Part shown: positions 56,658 to 64,000 of the stretch, in pieces
Layout: each line of letters begins with the position of its first letter
How positions within the stretch are numbered: position 1 is the stretch's first letter
NCBI GenBank assembly: GCA_012514535.1
Contig: JAAZAA010000016.1
Span: 1 to 64,000 of the forward strand
Origin: Myxococcales bacterium
Lineage (GTDB): Bacteria > Myxococcota_A > Polyangia > Polyangiales > Polyangiaceae
Direction: 5' to 3'
Length of the DNA stretch: 64,000 nt
Translations under genes and position numbers: made by a program
Notes under the pieces: generated by a model
Seen by the model: the letters and a program-made list of their open reading frames with translations, nothing else
What the model was told of the DNA's origin: nothing
The model's database searches: none

Positions 56658-58190
56658 TCAGGGCGTGGGGGGGAGCTTCTTCAGCTCCTTCTCGAGCCAG
56701 CCGTCGCCGGCGAGCAGATGCACGCCGTTGTCGTCGGGCCCCGTGAACACGCCGACGGACAGGGGAGAGGCGGTGAGGAGGATGGCCGCGTAGGAGGCGT
56801 CCTCCACGCGCACCCAGCGTCCCCGCACGTCGATGGTGTCGCTGTGCGCCCGATCGATGTCGAGCCTCTGGAGCGCGCCGGTGACGAACAGGCGCCCGCG
56901 GACGCCGAGATCCGGGAGGGTCAGGAAGTGCTCCAGCGGCGGCGGGAACTCGCTGATGCCGAGCATGCGGACGACGGGGCGCGCGTCGTCCGCGGAGGCG
57001 TAGAAGGGGCCTTGCGCCACGGTGGGCGCCGCGTCGAAGCGGAGTTTCGGAAAATCGAGGCGAAAGGCCCAGCCATCCACCGTGAAGTCCGCGTGCTGGA
57101 ACGAGGCGACGGCGACGTCGGCGACCCCGTCCTCGAGGGTCCCCGCGGGGAATCCCGAGGCCGCCCCGCTCCACGTGCCCGACAGGACGACCTGCGCGAG
57201 CCAGGTGTCGAGGGACTCGCTGTGGATCCAGGCCTCGTCCCAGGCCGTGCGCACACGCGCCCCCAGCGCGTCCCGCTCGAGGGTCACCTCGAACTCCGCG
57301 TCGAGGGCTCCGCGCTGGAGGCGCGGCCCGCTGGGGCTCCCGAAGAACCAGCGCAGAAAGCCCGCGTCCTTCACCTTCGCGTCGACGCGCGCCTCGAGCT
57401 CGATGTCCTCCCAGGGAGGCGGGCGGTCGAAGTGCGTCTTCGGCACGTGCACCCGGGCGCGCACGTCCCAGGGCTCCGCGATGGTGCGCTCCTGCCCGAA
57501 GCGCAGCTCCCCGGAGAGGCGCACGTCGCTCGGATCGATCGCGAGGGATCGCAGCGGGCTGATGGCGAAGCCGCCGCGGACGTGAGCGAACCCCACATGG
57601 CGGAACTCCGAGATCCAGATCTCGTCGAGTTCGATGTCGAGGCCGTGGAGGGCGTGGCTCCACAGGTCGTCCGGAGAGGTCTCCTTTTCGATGAGGGGAT
57701 CGTACTTGTCGGGGAGATCCGGGAGGGCGGCGCGTCGCTCCTCGTCGAGGTCGTCGTACTTGGGGCGGAGGCGCACCACGAGCCCGCGTCCCTCGAGGTG
57801 GCTCGTCTGGAAGGTGGAGCTCAAGAGCCGATCGCCGCGGATCTGCACCTGCCCCCGCGGCACCTCGATCTCCAGGTGCAGGCTGCCGTCCATCACGCTC
57901 AGGTGCAGGTCCCGGAGCTCCACCCGGAAGGGCCAGAGGGAGAAGCTGCGTCCACACTCGAGCCGCAAGACCGGCGCCAGCTCGTGCAGCAGCCAGGCCA
58001 GGCCGCCGCTGAAGAGGAGGGTGTTCACGAGCGCGACGTAGAGGACGTACAGCGCCAGGGCGGGGAGCAGGAGCCAGCGCAGAAACCAGCGCGGCGCGCG
58101 GCGGAGCCTGCGCGCCCAGGGCCCCCCGCCGTGCGCTCCCCCGGTGGCCGGGCTCGGGAGTCCACCGCGCTCCGCGGCGCCCTCTCTCAA
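56658..58190 (-). CDS. AsmA/DUF748-like membrane-anchored protein
   Basis: A protein of about 510 residues with a membrane anchor near residues 33-58 (preceded by basic residues) and a long periplasmic strand-repeat part. Features include LRLECGRSFSLWPFRVELRDLHLSVMDGSLHLEIE, LDIELDEIWISEFRHVGF, and ASPLSVGVFTGPDDNGVHLL near the end. The assigned TTG 58190 has no good ribosome site, so the true start may lie within the first 25 codons. Convergent with the sugar dehydrogenase, 25 bases apart. The function is unknown; it is the third protein of this kind in the window. Confidence 0.72.
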   Translation of the reverse strand: MREGAAERGGLPSPATGGAHGGGPWARRLRRAPRWFLRWLLLPALALYVLYVALVNTLLFSGGLAWLLHELAPVLRLECGRSFSLWPFRVELRDLHLSVMDGSLHLEIEVPRGQVQIRGDRLLSSTFQTSHLEGRGLVVRLRPKYDDLDEERRAALPDLPDKYDPLIEKETSPDDLWSHALHGLDIELDEIWISEFRHVGFAHVRGGFAISPLRSLAIDPSDVRLSGELRFGQERTIAEPWDVRARVHVPKTHFDRPPPWEDIELEARVDAKVKDAGFLRWFFGSPSGPRLQRGALDAEFEVTLERDALGARVRTAWDEAWIHSESLDTWLAQVVLSGTWSGAASGFPAGTLEDGVADVAVASFQHADFTVDGWAFRLDFPKLRFDAAPTVAQGPFYASADDARPVVRMLGISEFPPPLEHFLTLPDLGVRGRLFVTGALQRLDIDRAHSDTIDVRGRWVRVEDASYAAILLTASPLSVGVFTGPDDNGVHLLAGDGWLEKELKKLPPTP

Positions 58191-58393
58191 GGGGAGACGA
58201 TCCTCGCCGGCCTCCGCGGCCGCCCACCGGGGTCGCGGAAGGGCGCGCCGCAGCCGGGCGGTCGGCGTGGGGAGCTGCGCCCTGGGCCCGTGCTGTGAGA
58301 GCTCGTCCGCGTCATCCGTCTCTCATCCTCGTCCGCGCGGTCGAAGGCTCGACCACGTCCCGATGTACGTCTCGGCGCCGCGCTCCGAATAGA

Positions 58394-58666
58394 TCACACC
58401 TCCGGGATCGGGATCGGATCGACGCGCTCGCTCACCGCCCGGGCCCCCTTGCCGTTCATGCCCCGCGGTGCGGGCCGACGTCTCATCGTCACGACGAGAG
58501 CCCTGGGATCCGTCGGCGCGTACCCCTTCTGAGCCCTGTCCAGCGCGAGGAGAGCATGGAGCCGTGCGAAGAGAGCCTGCGTCCCGAGACGAGCCACCGG
58601 CCGTCCCGCCTCGGATCCGCCTGCGCAGACCACGAGGGCCGGCCGCGCCGCGAAGCGCGGGGCCAC
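58394..58666 (-). CDS. Small hypothetical protein (uncertain)
   Basis: A 90-residue open frame with GTG start 58666, divergent from the polyketide synthase gene 47 bases away. It contains ALVVCAGGSEAGRPVARLG and a helical, Arg-rich middle. There is no recognised domain. Codon use is typical of the region, but the Arg-rich composition means it may be a chance frame. The gap 58191-58713 otherwise shows nothing convincing. Confidence 0.35.
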   Translation of the reverse strand: MAPRFAARPALVVCAGGSEAGRPVARLGTQALFARLHALLALDRAQKGYAPTDPRALVVTMRRRPAPRGMNGKGARAVSERVDPIPIPEV

Positions 58667-58713
58667 TGCGCGGCTCGCAGCCGGCCGTGCTCCGAGCCGC
58701 GCGGAGGTGAACC

Positions 58714-59799
58714 GTGAAGCGCCGCTCTACGGCCCGGGTGGGCCTCCTCTCCGTCACCAGCGGCGCCCCCGAGCACGAGCTGCCTCAGGAGCGGGCGCGC
58801 GAGTTCGCGCAGGGGTTCTTCGCGGACGACTTCGGTGACTCCGTCGAGCTCGCGCAGCTGTTGGGGGCCTTCGAGAACGCGGGCATCCAGACCCGACAGC
58901 TGGCGGCCCCGCCGGAGTGGTTCATGACGCGGCGGACCTTCGCAGAGAAGAACGCTCTCTACGTGGAGTCGGCCGTGAGCCTGTCTCGGGCCGTGGCCGA
59001 GCAGGCGATCATGGCCGCGGGGGTGCGGCGCAGTGAGCTCGGGGCGGTGGTGTTCGTGTCGAGCACGGGGATCGCGACGCCGAGCCTGGACGCTCGGCTC
59101 GTGCAAGAGCTCGATCTGCCCCGGGACATCGCGCGGTTGCCCCTGTGGGGTCTCGGGTGCGCGGGGGGCAGCGCGGGGCTGTGTCGATCCCTGGCGCTGG
59201 CGCGAGGGTTGGGGCGGCCGGTGTTGCTCGTCGCCTGCGAGCTGTGCTCGCTCACCTTCGTGCACGGGGATCGGCGCAAGGCGAACGTCATCGCCGTGGC
59301 CCTCTTCGGTGATGGCGCCGCCGCCTGCGTCGTGGCACCGGAGCCCTGGTGGATCCCCGCCGCTGGCCCGGAGCTCCTGGCGAGCCACGCACACCTCCTG
59401 GACGACAGCGCGCACCTGATGGGGTGGGACCTCGAGGAGCAGGGGCTGCGCGTGCGCTTCGCGCCGACCATCCCGGGGGTCGTCCGGGAGTCGACGGCGG
59501 AGATCGTGCACGGGGCGCGGCGCGCCGCGGGGATGAGCGCGTCCGAGCTCATCGAGCACTGGGTGGTGCACCCGGGCGGGAGCAAGGTGCTCGACGCTTA
59601 TGAAGCCGCCCTGGGCCTGCCCCCGGAGGTGCTGCGCCACGCCCGCGACGTGCTGCGCGATCACGGCAACATGTCGAGCCCCACGGCGCTGTTCGTGCTC
59701 GAGCGCTTCCTCGGGGAGACCCCCGCGCGGGGGGCGCTGGGGCTCGTGATGGGCCTCGGTCCCGGCTTCTGCGCCGAGACGGCGGTGTTCCGGTGGTAG
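58714..59799 (+). CDS. Type III polyketide synthase (chalcone/stilbene synthase family)
   Basis: A 361-residue thiolase-fold synthase that extends an acyl-CoA starter with malonyl-CoA. The catalytic triad is visible: Cys149 in LWGLGCAGGSAG, His286 in WVVHPGGSKVLDA and Asn319 in RDHGNMSSP. The N-terminus follows the pattern of bacterial alkylpyrone and alkylresorcinol synthases. The start is GTG 58714 with GGAGG six bases before it. It overlaps the ICMT-type methyltransferase by 7 bases, the arrangement known for bpsAB in Bacillus and srsAB in Streptomyces, so the product is probably a methylated alkylpyrone or phenolic lipid for the membrane. Confidence 0.92.
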   Translation: MKRRSTARVGLLSVTSGAPEHELPQERAREFAQGFFADDFGDSVELAQLLGAFENAGIQTRQLAAPPEWFMTRRTFAEKNALYVESAVSLSRAVAEQAIMAAGVRRSELGAVVFVSSTGIATPSLDARLVQELDLPRDIARLPLWGLGCAGGSAGLCRSLALARGLGRPVLLVACELCSLTFVHGDRRKANVIAVALFGDGAAACVVAPEPWWIPAAGPELLASHAHLLDDSAHLMGWDLEEQGLRVRFAPTIPGVVRESTAEIVHGARRAAGMSASELIEHWVVHPGGSKVLDAYEAALGLPPEVLRHARDVLRDHGNMSSPTALFVLERFLGETPARGALGLVMGLGPGFCAETAVFRW

Positions 59800-60461
59800 G
59801 GGGCGCGTTCGCCGGCGGCGACGTGGCCGCGGCGTCCCTGCTCCTGGGGCTCGTGCTCGTCGTCGTCGTCCAGCGGCTCCTGGAGCTGTGCCTCGCTCGG
59901 TCCAACGAGCGCTGGGCTCGGGCCCGCGGCGCGAGGGAGGTGGGGCGCCGTCACTATCCCGCGTTCTTCGTGCTCCACGGCGCGTGGCTCGTGGGGTGGG
60001 TCGTCGAGAGCGTCTGGGGCGGCGTGGCCCTCGCGTCGCTCTGGTTCGTCTGGCTCGGCGTCTTCGCCGGAGCGGAGCTCCTCCGCTCCTGGGCGATCCG
60101 CAGCCTGGGGCGCCGCTGGAACACGCGGATCCTCGTGTTCGACGGGGTCGCGCCCGTGGCGCGCGGCCCCTATCGCATCCTGGCGCACCCGAACTACGTC
60201 GCCGTCGCCCTGGAGCTGGTGGCGTTGCCGCTGGTGTTCGGCGCCGTCGTCACGGCGGCCGTCGCCAGCGTTCTGAACACGGCGCTTCTGCTCGGCGTGC
60301 GCATCCCCGCCGAGCAGCGCGCCCTCGAGCTCGCGCAGCGCGCCCCGCGCGCTCGGCTCTCCGACGACCGCGGCCTCCCCTCCGCGGAGCTCGACACCAT
60401 CGACGTCGCCCGCGCCGACGTCGATGGCGGCGACATCGATCGCGCCGACGTCAGCCGTTGA
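59793..60461 (+). CDS. ICMT-type membrane methyltransferase
   Basis: A 222-residue integral membrane methyltransferase of the isoprenylcysteine methyltransferase family. Membrane helices are at about 12-30, 60-75, 78-95 and 150-172. The SAM-binding region is NTRILVFDGVAPVARGPYRILAHPNYVAVALE, with the typical GPYRxxRHPNY-like motif. It probably methylates the product of the type III synthase it overlaps (start GTG 59793). The C-terminal 25 residues are unusual, repeating Asp-Val/Ile-Ala/Asp-Arg-Ala-Asp units. The end overlaps the convergent SDR gene by 11 bases. Confidence 0.88.
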   Translation: MVGGAFAGGDVAAASLLLGLVLVVVVQRLLELCLARSNERWARARGAREVGRRHYPAFFVLHGAWLVGWVVESVWGGVALASLWFVWLGVFAGAELLRSWAIRSLGRRWNTRILVFDGVAPVARGPYRILAHPNYVAVALELVALPLVFGAVVTAAVASVLNTALLLGVRIPAEQRALELAQRAPRARLSDDRGLPSAELDTIDVARADVDGGDIDRADVSR

Positions 60462-61302
60462 CGACCACACCCCCGTTGGGGTGCAGCACCTGTCCCGTCA
60501 TGTAGGAGGCGTCGTCGCTCGCCAAGAACACGAAGCAGGGTGCGACCTCGTTCGGCTGCCCTTCGCGCCCCATCGGGACGCTCGCGCCGTGCTGCTCGAC
60601 CTTCTCCGCCGGGAAGCTCGCCGGGATCAGCGGGGTCCAGATCGGCCCCGCGGCGACGCCGTTCACCCGGATCCCCCGGTCCACGAGGGACTGGGCCAGC
60701 GATCGGGTGAAGGCCACGATGGCGCCGCGGGTGGCCGCATAGTCCATCAGCTGTGGGTGCCCCTGGTAGGCGGTGATGGACGTCGTGTTGATGATCGACG
60801 AGCCCTCACGGAGGTGGGGCAGGGCGGCCTTCGTCAGCGCGAAGTAGCCGAACACGTTCGTCCGGAAGGTGCGCTCCAGCTGCGCGTACTCGATCTCCTC
60901 GAGGGAGGTCTTCAGGTGCTGCTCCGCGGCGTTGTTGACCAGGATGTCGAGGCCGCCGAGCTCCTCGATCGTGCGCGCGACGGCCCGCCGACAGAAGTCC
61001 TCGTCACCGATGTCCCCTCGGATCGAGATCCCCCGGGACCCCTCTCGCTCGATGTAGCGGAGCGTCTCCGCCGCGTCCTCGTCCTCCTCCAGGTAAATGA
61101 ACGCGACCCGGGCCCCCTCCCGCGCGAAGGCGATGGCGGTCGCCCGACCGATGCCGCTGTCTCCGCCGGAGATGAGCGCGACCTTGCCTTTCAGCCGACC
61201 GACCCCCGGGTAGCGAGGCATGAACTCCGGTCGCGGGTGCATCGCGTGTTCCCTGCCCGGCTGCCGCGGCTGAGTCTGCGGCGGTGGTGTCTGCATCGTC
61301 AT
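60451..61302 (-). CDS. SDR family oxidoreductase, YhdF/YghA-like
   Basis: A 283-residue short-chain dehydrogenase. A Pro/Gln-rich N-terminal tail (about 45 residues) precedes the cofactor motif SGGDSGIGRATAIAFA; NNAAEQH is the NAG-like motif, and the catalytic Ser and Tyr lie in NTTSITAYQGHPQLMDYAATR. The tail and the ISGGDSGIGRA form are usual for the YhdF/YghA/GsiB-linked group, found in stress-response settings. In that group the catalytic Lys would be after YAAT; here the pattern is YAATRGA, so Arg stands where Lys is expected. ATG 61302 has GGAGGAGGGGG upstream. Substrate unknown. Confidence 0.88.
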   Translation of the reverse strand: MTMQTPPPQTQPRQPGREHAMHPRPEFMPRYPGVGRLKGKVALISGGDSGIGRATAIAFAREGARVAFIYLEEDEDAAETLRYIEREGSRGISIRGDIGDEDFCRRAVARTIEELGGLDILVNNAAEQHLKTSLEEIEYAQLERTFRTNVFGYFALTKAALPHLREGSSIINTTSITAYQGHPQLMDYAATRGAIVAFTRSLAQSLVDRGIRVNGVAAGPIWTPLIPASFPAEKVEQHGASVPMGREGQPNEVAPCFVFLASDDASYMTGQVLHPNGGVVVNG

Positions 61303-61492
61303 TCGTCCCCCTCCTCCCATCACGGACGATGTTCGTCCCCCCATTTGCGGCAGGCCTCGAACGGCTCTGCTATAGGCAGTGTGCGAGCCCCCTTCACGGC
61401 TTTCAAACGTCGTCCGCGACGACGGGCAGGGAAGTGACACTTCGGGACACTTCCGAAGGGAGCCACACATCCGAACATCGGGAGGTGGAAGA

Positions 61493-62113
61493 ATGCGACG
61501 AGGATTGAGCTGGCTGCTGTGCGGGGGCGCGCTCGTGCTCTCGGGGTGTGCGTCGGGGGGGAGCTCGGCTCAGGAGCCCGCGACGAGCGCGGAGCCCGGG
61601 ACGGGCATGGAGTCCGAGGCGGAGACGGAGTCCGCAACCGAGGGGCAAGCGGGCGCGGAACGAGCGACCGTCGCCCTGCAACCCACGGAGGGACATCAGA
61701 CCTCCGGGCAGCTGCAGATCGAGGTGGACGGCGACGGCGTGCGGGTGACCGGGACCGTGGAGGGCCTCACGCCCGGCGGGAAGCACGGGTTCCACATCCA
61801 CGCGGTGGGGGATTGCAGCGCGCCGGACGCGTCGAGCGCGGGCCCTCACTACACGGTGGGTGAAGAACCCCACGGGCACCCCGGACACGGGGAGCATCAC
61901 CTGGGCGACATGAAGAACCTCGAGGCGGACGACACCGGCCGGGCGACGGTGGACCAGAAGGTGGCGGGCGCGACCCTCGGCGGCGGTTCACCCGGGGACA
62001 TCCTCGGGAAGGCGGTCGTGGTGCACCAGGCGGAGGACGACTACGCGACGCAGCCCGCGGGCGCCTCCGGGGCGCGCATCGCCTGCGGCGTGATCCAGCC
62101 TGCCCAGGGCTGA
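61493..62113 (+). CDS. sodC: Cu/Zn superoxide dismutase lipoprotein
   Basis: A 206-residue exported superoxide dismutase, which turns superoxide into oxygen and peroxide. Lipobox LVLSGC (Cys19) is followed by a Glu/Ala-rich linker, then the Greek-key barrel. Copper ligands lie in GKHGFHIHAVGDC and GEHHLGDMKNLE, zinc ligands in that and in HGHPGHGEHH; the disulfide partners are GDC and ARIACGVI. ATG 61493 has GGAGGTGG upstream. The histidine-rich insert is typical of bacterial SodC. A terminator-like hairpin follows. It protects the envelope from external or respiratory superoxide. Confidence 0.93.
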   Translation: MRRGLSWLLCGGALVLSGCASGGSSAQEPATSAEPGTGMESEAETESATEGQAGAERATVALQPTEGHQTSGQLQIEVDGDGVRVTGTVEGLTPGGKHGFHIHAVGDCSAPDASSAGPHYTVGEEPHGHPGHGEHHLGDMKNLEADDTGRATVDQKVAGATLGGGSPGDILGKAVVVHQAEDDYATQPAGASGARIACGVIQPAQG

Positions 62114-62148
62114 CGGGGGATCTCCGACCCGGGGGGCGCGACGCCGTC

Positions 62149-62180
62149 ACGCTCCGGCGACGAGGAGGGCGCCGGAGCGT
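62149..62180 (+). terminator. Terminator-like hairpin after sodC
   Basis: ACGCTCCGGCG (62149-62159) pairs perfectly with CGCCGGAGCGT (62170-62180), an 11-bp stem with a 10-base loop. It starts 35 bases after the sodC stop. No T-run follows. Confidence 0.6.
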
Positions 62181-62200
62181 CGACCCGCTCGGGTGAGCCG

Positions 62201-62233
62201 CGGTGGGGCAGCTCGGTGGGGCAGCTCGGTGGG
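62201..62233. repeat. 13-bp tandem repeat, two copies plus a partial
   Basis: The unit CGGTGGGGCAGCT is present twice exactly and a third time in its first eight bases. It lies just after the sodC hairpin and resembles the other short minisatellites of the window in size. Confidence 0.75.
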
Positions 62234-62468
62234 GGCGGCCCTGCGGGGAGAGCGAGCCCTTGGGCCGGCGACGTCGAGAGGGGGCGACGTCGGGGCGACG
62301 CCGAAGGAGGCCCAATGCGGGGGCCCCCAGGAGACCTCATCGGCAGTTTTTGCGCGTCGGTCCTCGGCGGCGCAAACTGTGCGCGTCGTGCACCTCCTGC
62401 GCGGACAGGTCGCGCGTTCTGCGCCTCGGTTCGGGGCGATTTTGCGCGACTTGGGGGCGCAGAGTGCC

Positions 62469-62485
62469 TTGGCATGGCGGCTGCA
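62469..62485 (+). promoter_or_regulatory. Sigma-54 type -24/-12 promoter
   Basis: The sequence TTGGCATGGCGGCTGCA has GG at -24 and GC at -12 with ten bases between, and matches the consensus TGGCACG-N4-TTGCA at all but two core bases. The predicted transcript start is near 62496, 54 bases before the universal stress protein start. The next gene but one is a sigma-54 activator, which supports the call. Confidence 0.7.
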
Positions 62486-62549
62486 AAGGCGTTCTCTAGT
62501 CCACTGTAGCCTCCCTCGCGGAGCTGCCTCTACGAGAAAGCCCCCCATC

Positions 62550-63200
62550 ATGACCCAATCAGCGAAGATCTACCGCATCGTCGTCGGTATCGACTATTCG
62601 AGCACGTCGGAACTGGCGCTCCGAACCGCTTTCGAGCTGGCCGCGAAGGAGGAGCGCGCCGAGGTGCACGCGGTGAACGTCGTGTCGGCCGCCGCTGAGT
62701 TCACCTACACCGAGCTCCCGGCGACGGGCGCGGGCCTCTCGATCCGGCAGGCGCACGAGGAGCTCGAGGCCTACATCAACAAGGAGCTCGCCGCCTGGCA
62801 GGAGGCCACGGGCAAGTCCTTCTCGCGCTGCGTGGGGCACGTGCGGACGGAGTTTCCCGCGGAGGAGATCGCCCAGCTCGGCTCGGATCTGGAGGCGGAC
62901 CTGATCGTCGTCGGCACCCACGGGCGCCGCGGTGTCCGGCGCCTGGTGCTCGGCTCCGTCGCGGAGGGCGTCGTGCGCATGGCTCGCGGCCCCGTGCTCG
63001 TCGTGCGGCCGCGCGAGATCAAGAAGGACGTCCCCGAGATCGAGCCGCCGTGCCCACGCTGCGTCGAGACCCGGGAGGCCACAGGTGGCGCGGAGCTCTG
63101 GTGCGAGCAGCACCGTGAACGCCATGGCCAGCGTCACACCTACCGCTACGACGCGCGTCCCCTGCAGCCGACCGACTTCACGTTGGTGAAGCGTATGTGA
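62550..63200 (+). CDS. Universal stress protein with C-terminal zinc-ribbon-like tail
   Basis: A 216-residue universal stress protein. The Usp fold covers about residues 9-152: VVGIDYSSTSELALRTAFEL at the start and the ATP-binding motif VVGTHGRRGVRRLVLGSVAEGVVR near the end. Unlike simple Usp proteins it continues for about 60 residues with PPCPRCVETREATGG and LWCEQHRERH, a CxxC...CxxH arrangement that could bind zinc. ATG 62550 follows the sigma-54 promoter. It is followed after 36 bases by the response regulator, so they are likely one operon. Confidence 0.9.
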   Translation: MTQSAKIYRIVVGIDYSSTSELALRTAFELAAKEERAEVHAVNVVSAAAEFTYTELPATGAGLSIRQAHEELEAYINKELAAWQEATGKSFSRCVGHVRTEFPAEEIAQLGSDLEADLIVVGTHGRRGVRRLVLGSVAEGVVRMARGPVLVVRPREIKKDVPEIEPPCPRCVETREATGGAELWCEQHRERHGQRHTYRYDARPLQPTDFTLVKRM

Positions 63201-63236
63201 GATGCGAGCGTCACGGAGCAGCACGGGAGTATCGAG

Positions 63237-64000
63237 ATGACGAAGGGCCGCATCCTGGTGGTCGATGACGAGGCGAGCGCGCGCAACGCGCTCGCGGAGA
63301 TCCTCTCCGACGAGGGGTACTCCGTCTTGGCCGCACCGGACGGGTTCAAGGCGCTGGCCTTGGCGGGAGAACACGCTCCGGAGATCGTGCTCACGGACGT
63401 CAAGATGCCCGGTATGGACGGGCTCAGGTTGTTGGAGGAGCTGCGCGAGCGCTTCCCCGAGACCGCCGTGGTGCTGATGACCGCCTTCGGCGCCGTGGAG
63501 ACCGCGGTGCGGGCGATGCGCCAGGGGGCGTCGGACTACCTGGTGAAGCCCCTGAACAGCGACGAGCTGCTGGTGGTGATCGAGCGGTCCCTGGAGCAGG
63601 TGCGCCTGCGCCAGGAGGCCGCCCGCTTGCGACAGCAGGTGAGCGAGCGTTATCGCTTCGAGAACATCGTCGGCTCGTCGCCGGGGATGCAGCAGCTCTT
63701 CAAGAGCGTCGCGCAGATCGCCCCGAGCAAGGCCACCGTGCTCATCACGGGGGAGTCCGGGACGGGGAAGGAGCTCATCGCGGCGGCCATCCACCAGCGC
63801 TCGGGGCGCGCGGACAAGCCGTTCATCAAGCTCCACTGCGCAGCGCTGGCGGAGAGCCTGCTGGAGAGCGAGCTGTTCGGGCACGAGCGCGGGGCCTTCA
63901 CGGGCGCCGAGCGCCGCCGCATCGGGCGTTTCGAGCAGGCGGACGGCGGCACGCTCTTCCTCGACGAGATCGGGGAGATCAGCCCCGCGACGCAGGTGAA
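63237..64000 (+). CDS. Sigma-54-dependent response regulator, NtrC family (C-terminus outside window)
   Basis: The first 254 residues of an NtrC-type regulator. The receiver (1-120) has [12 protein letters not shown], phosphoacceptor Asp in [12 protein letters not shown] and the Lys in [13 protein letters not shown] linker helix leads to the AAA+ domain: [15 protein letters not shown], Walker [14 protein letters not shown] and the GAFTGA loop that contacts sigma-54 (in [15 protein letters not shown]), then Walker [10 protein letters not shown]. The DNA-binding end is cut off. ATG 63237 has GGGAG upstream. It probably acts on a sigma-54 promoter such as the one before its operon (auto-control), but the partner kinase is outside the window. 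Confidence 0.95.
   Translation, partial: MTKGRILVVDDEASARNALAEILSDEGYSVLAAPDGFKALALAGEHAPEIVLTDVKMPGMDGLRLLEELRERFPETAVVLMTAFGAVETAVRAMRQGASDYLVKPLNSDELLVVIERSLEQVRLRQEAARLRQQVSERYRFENIVGSSPGMQQLFKSVAQIAPSKATVLITGESGTGKELIAAAIHQRSGRADKPFIKLHCAALAESLLESELFGHERGAFTGAERRRIGRFEQADGGTLFLDEIGEISPATQV

Larger units (their letters stand above)
62114..62549. other. Intergenic region with hairpin, repeat and sigma-54 site
   Basis: About 436 bases with no convincing gene. It holds a terminator-like hairpin for sodC (62149-62180), a 13-bp repeat CGGTGGGGCAGCT in two and a half copies (62201-62233), a stretch rich in TGCGC words (62345-62470), and a sigma-54-like promoter (62469-62485) in front of the universal stress protein gene. 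Confidence 0.7.

Overview
The window is about 64 kb of GC-rich chromosomal DNA from a Gram-negative bacterium with an outer membrane. Gene style points to the Myxococcota, probably a Sandaracinaceae or Polyangiales relative. The signs are many lipoproteins of unknown function, TonB receptors paired with ExbB/ExbD/TonB, an AgmX/PglI-like domain, DUF2254, DUF434 and DUF455 proteins, a large hybrid kinase and a sigma-54 regulator. This placement is inference from gene content; there is no rRNA marker. I see no rRNA, tRNA, CRISPR array, prophage or intact insertion sequence. Coding density is high, genes often overlap by 4 bases, and short tandem repeats of 13-17 bp sit in several gaps.

Layout. 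1-4508 (minus): TonB-dependent receptor, lipoprotein, ExbB, ExbD and TonB (cut by the window edge), a complete outer-membrane uptake unit. 4692-15247: a GT2-like glycosyltransferase, a membrane protein, a propeller-like lipoprotein, a HAD phosphatase, a DUF2254 protein, threonine ammonia-lyase, a fatty acid hydroxylase, a GYF_2/GAF-like protein and an alpha/beta hydrolase. 15248-15745 is a long gap with two hairpins carrying the same poly-G loop. 15746-24023: a hypothetical protein, GluQ-RS, a methyltransferase with a lysine-rich tail, two divergent secreted proteins, glycerol-3-phosphate dehydrogenase, GreB, and a DUF455/ATP-grasp pair. 24257-28640: acnA-rnd-apaG, a tightly overlapping operon. 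28654-38567: fructosamine-kinase-like protein, LMW phosphatase, Ycf46-like AAA ATPase, HSDL2-like dehydrogenase, AsmA-like protein, DUF434 protein, PurB, a hotdog thioesterase and an erythromycin-esterase-like protein.

38693-46380 (minus) is the most striking block: a TonB receptor, a stand-alone receiver protein, a BarA-type hybrid kinase, a Tat-secreted binding-protein-like protein and an ABC_sub_bind lipoprotein in one apparent operon, with no ABC permease or ATPase. I read it as a candidate ligand-sensing outer-membrane uptake system.

46622-56632: an AsmA-like protein, HAD-IB phosphatase, a LarA homologue, PPi-type phosphofructokinase, and a run of redox and envelope genes (VKOR-thioredoxin fusion, OmpA-like protein, TlpA-like lipoprotein, PQQ-type sugar dehydrogenase). 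56658-64000: another AsmA-like protein, a type III polyketide synthase with an ICMT-type methyltransferase (likely phenolic lipid or alkylpyrone synthesis), an SDR, a Cu/Zn superoxide dismutase lipoprotein, and a universal stress protein followed by a sigma-54-dependent response regulator, preceded by a good match to a sigma-54 promoter.
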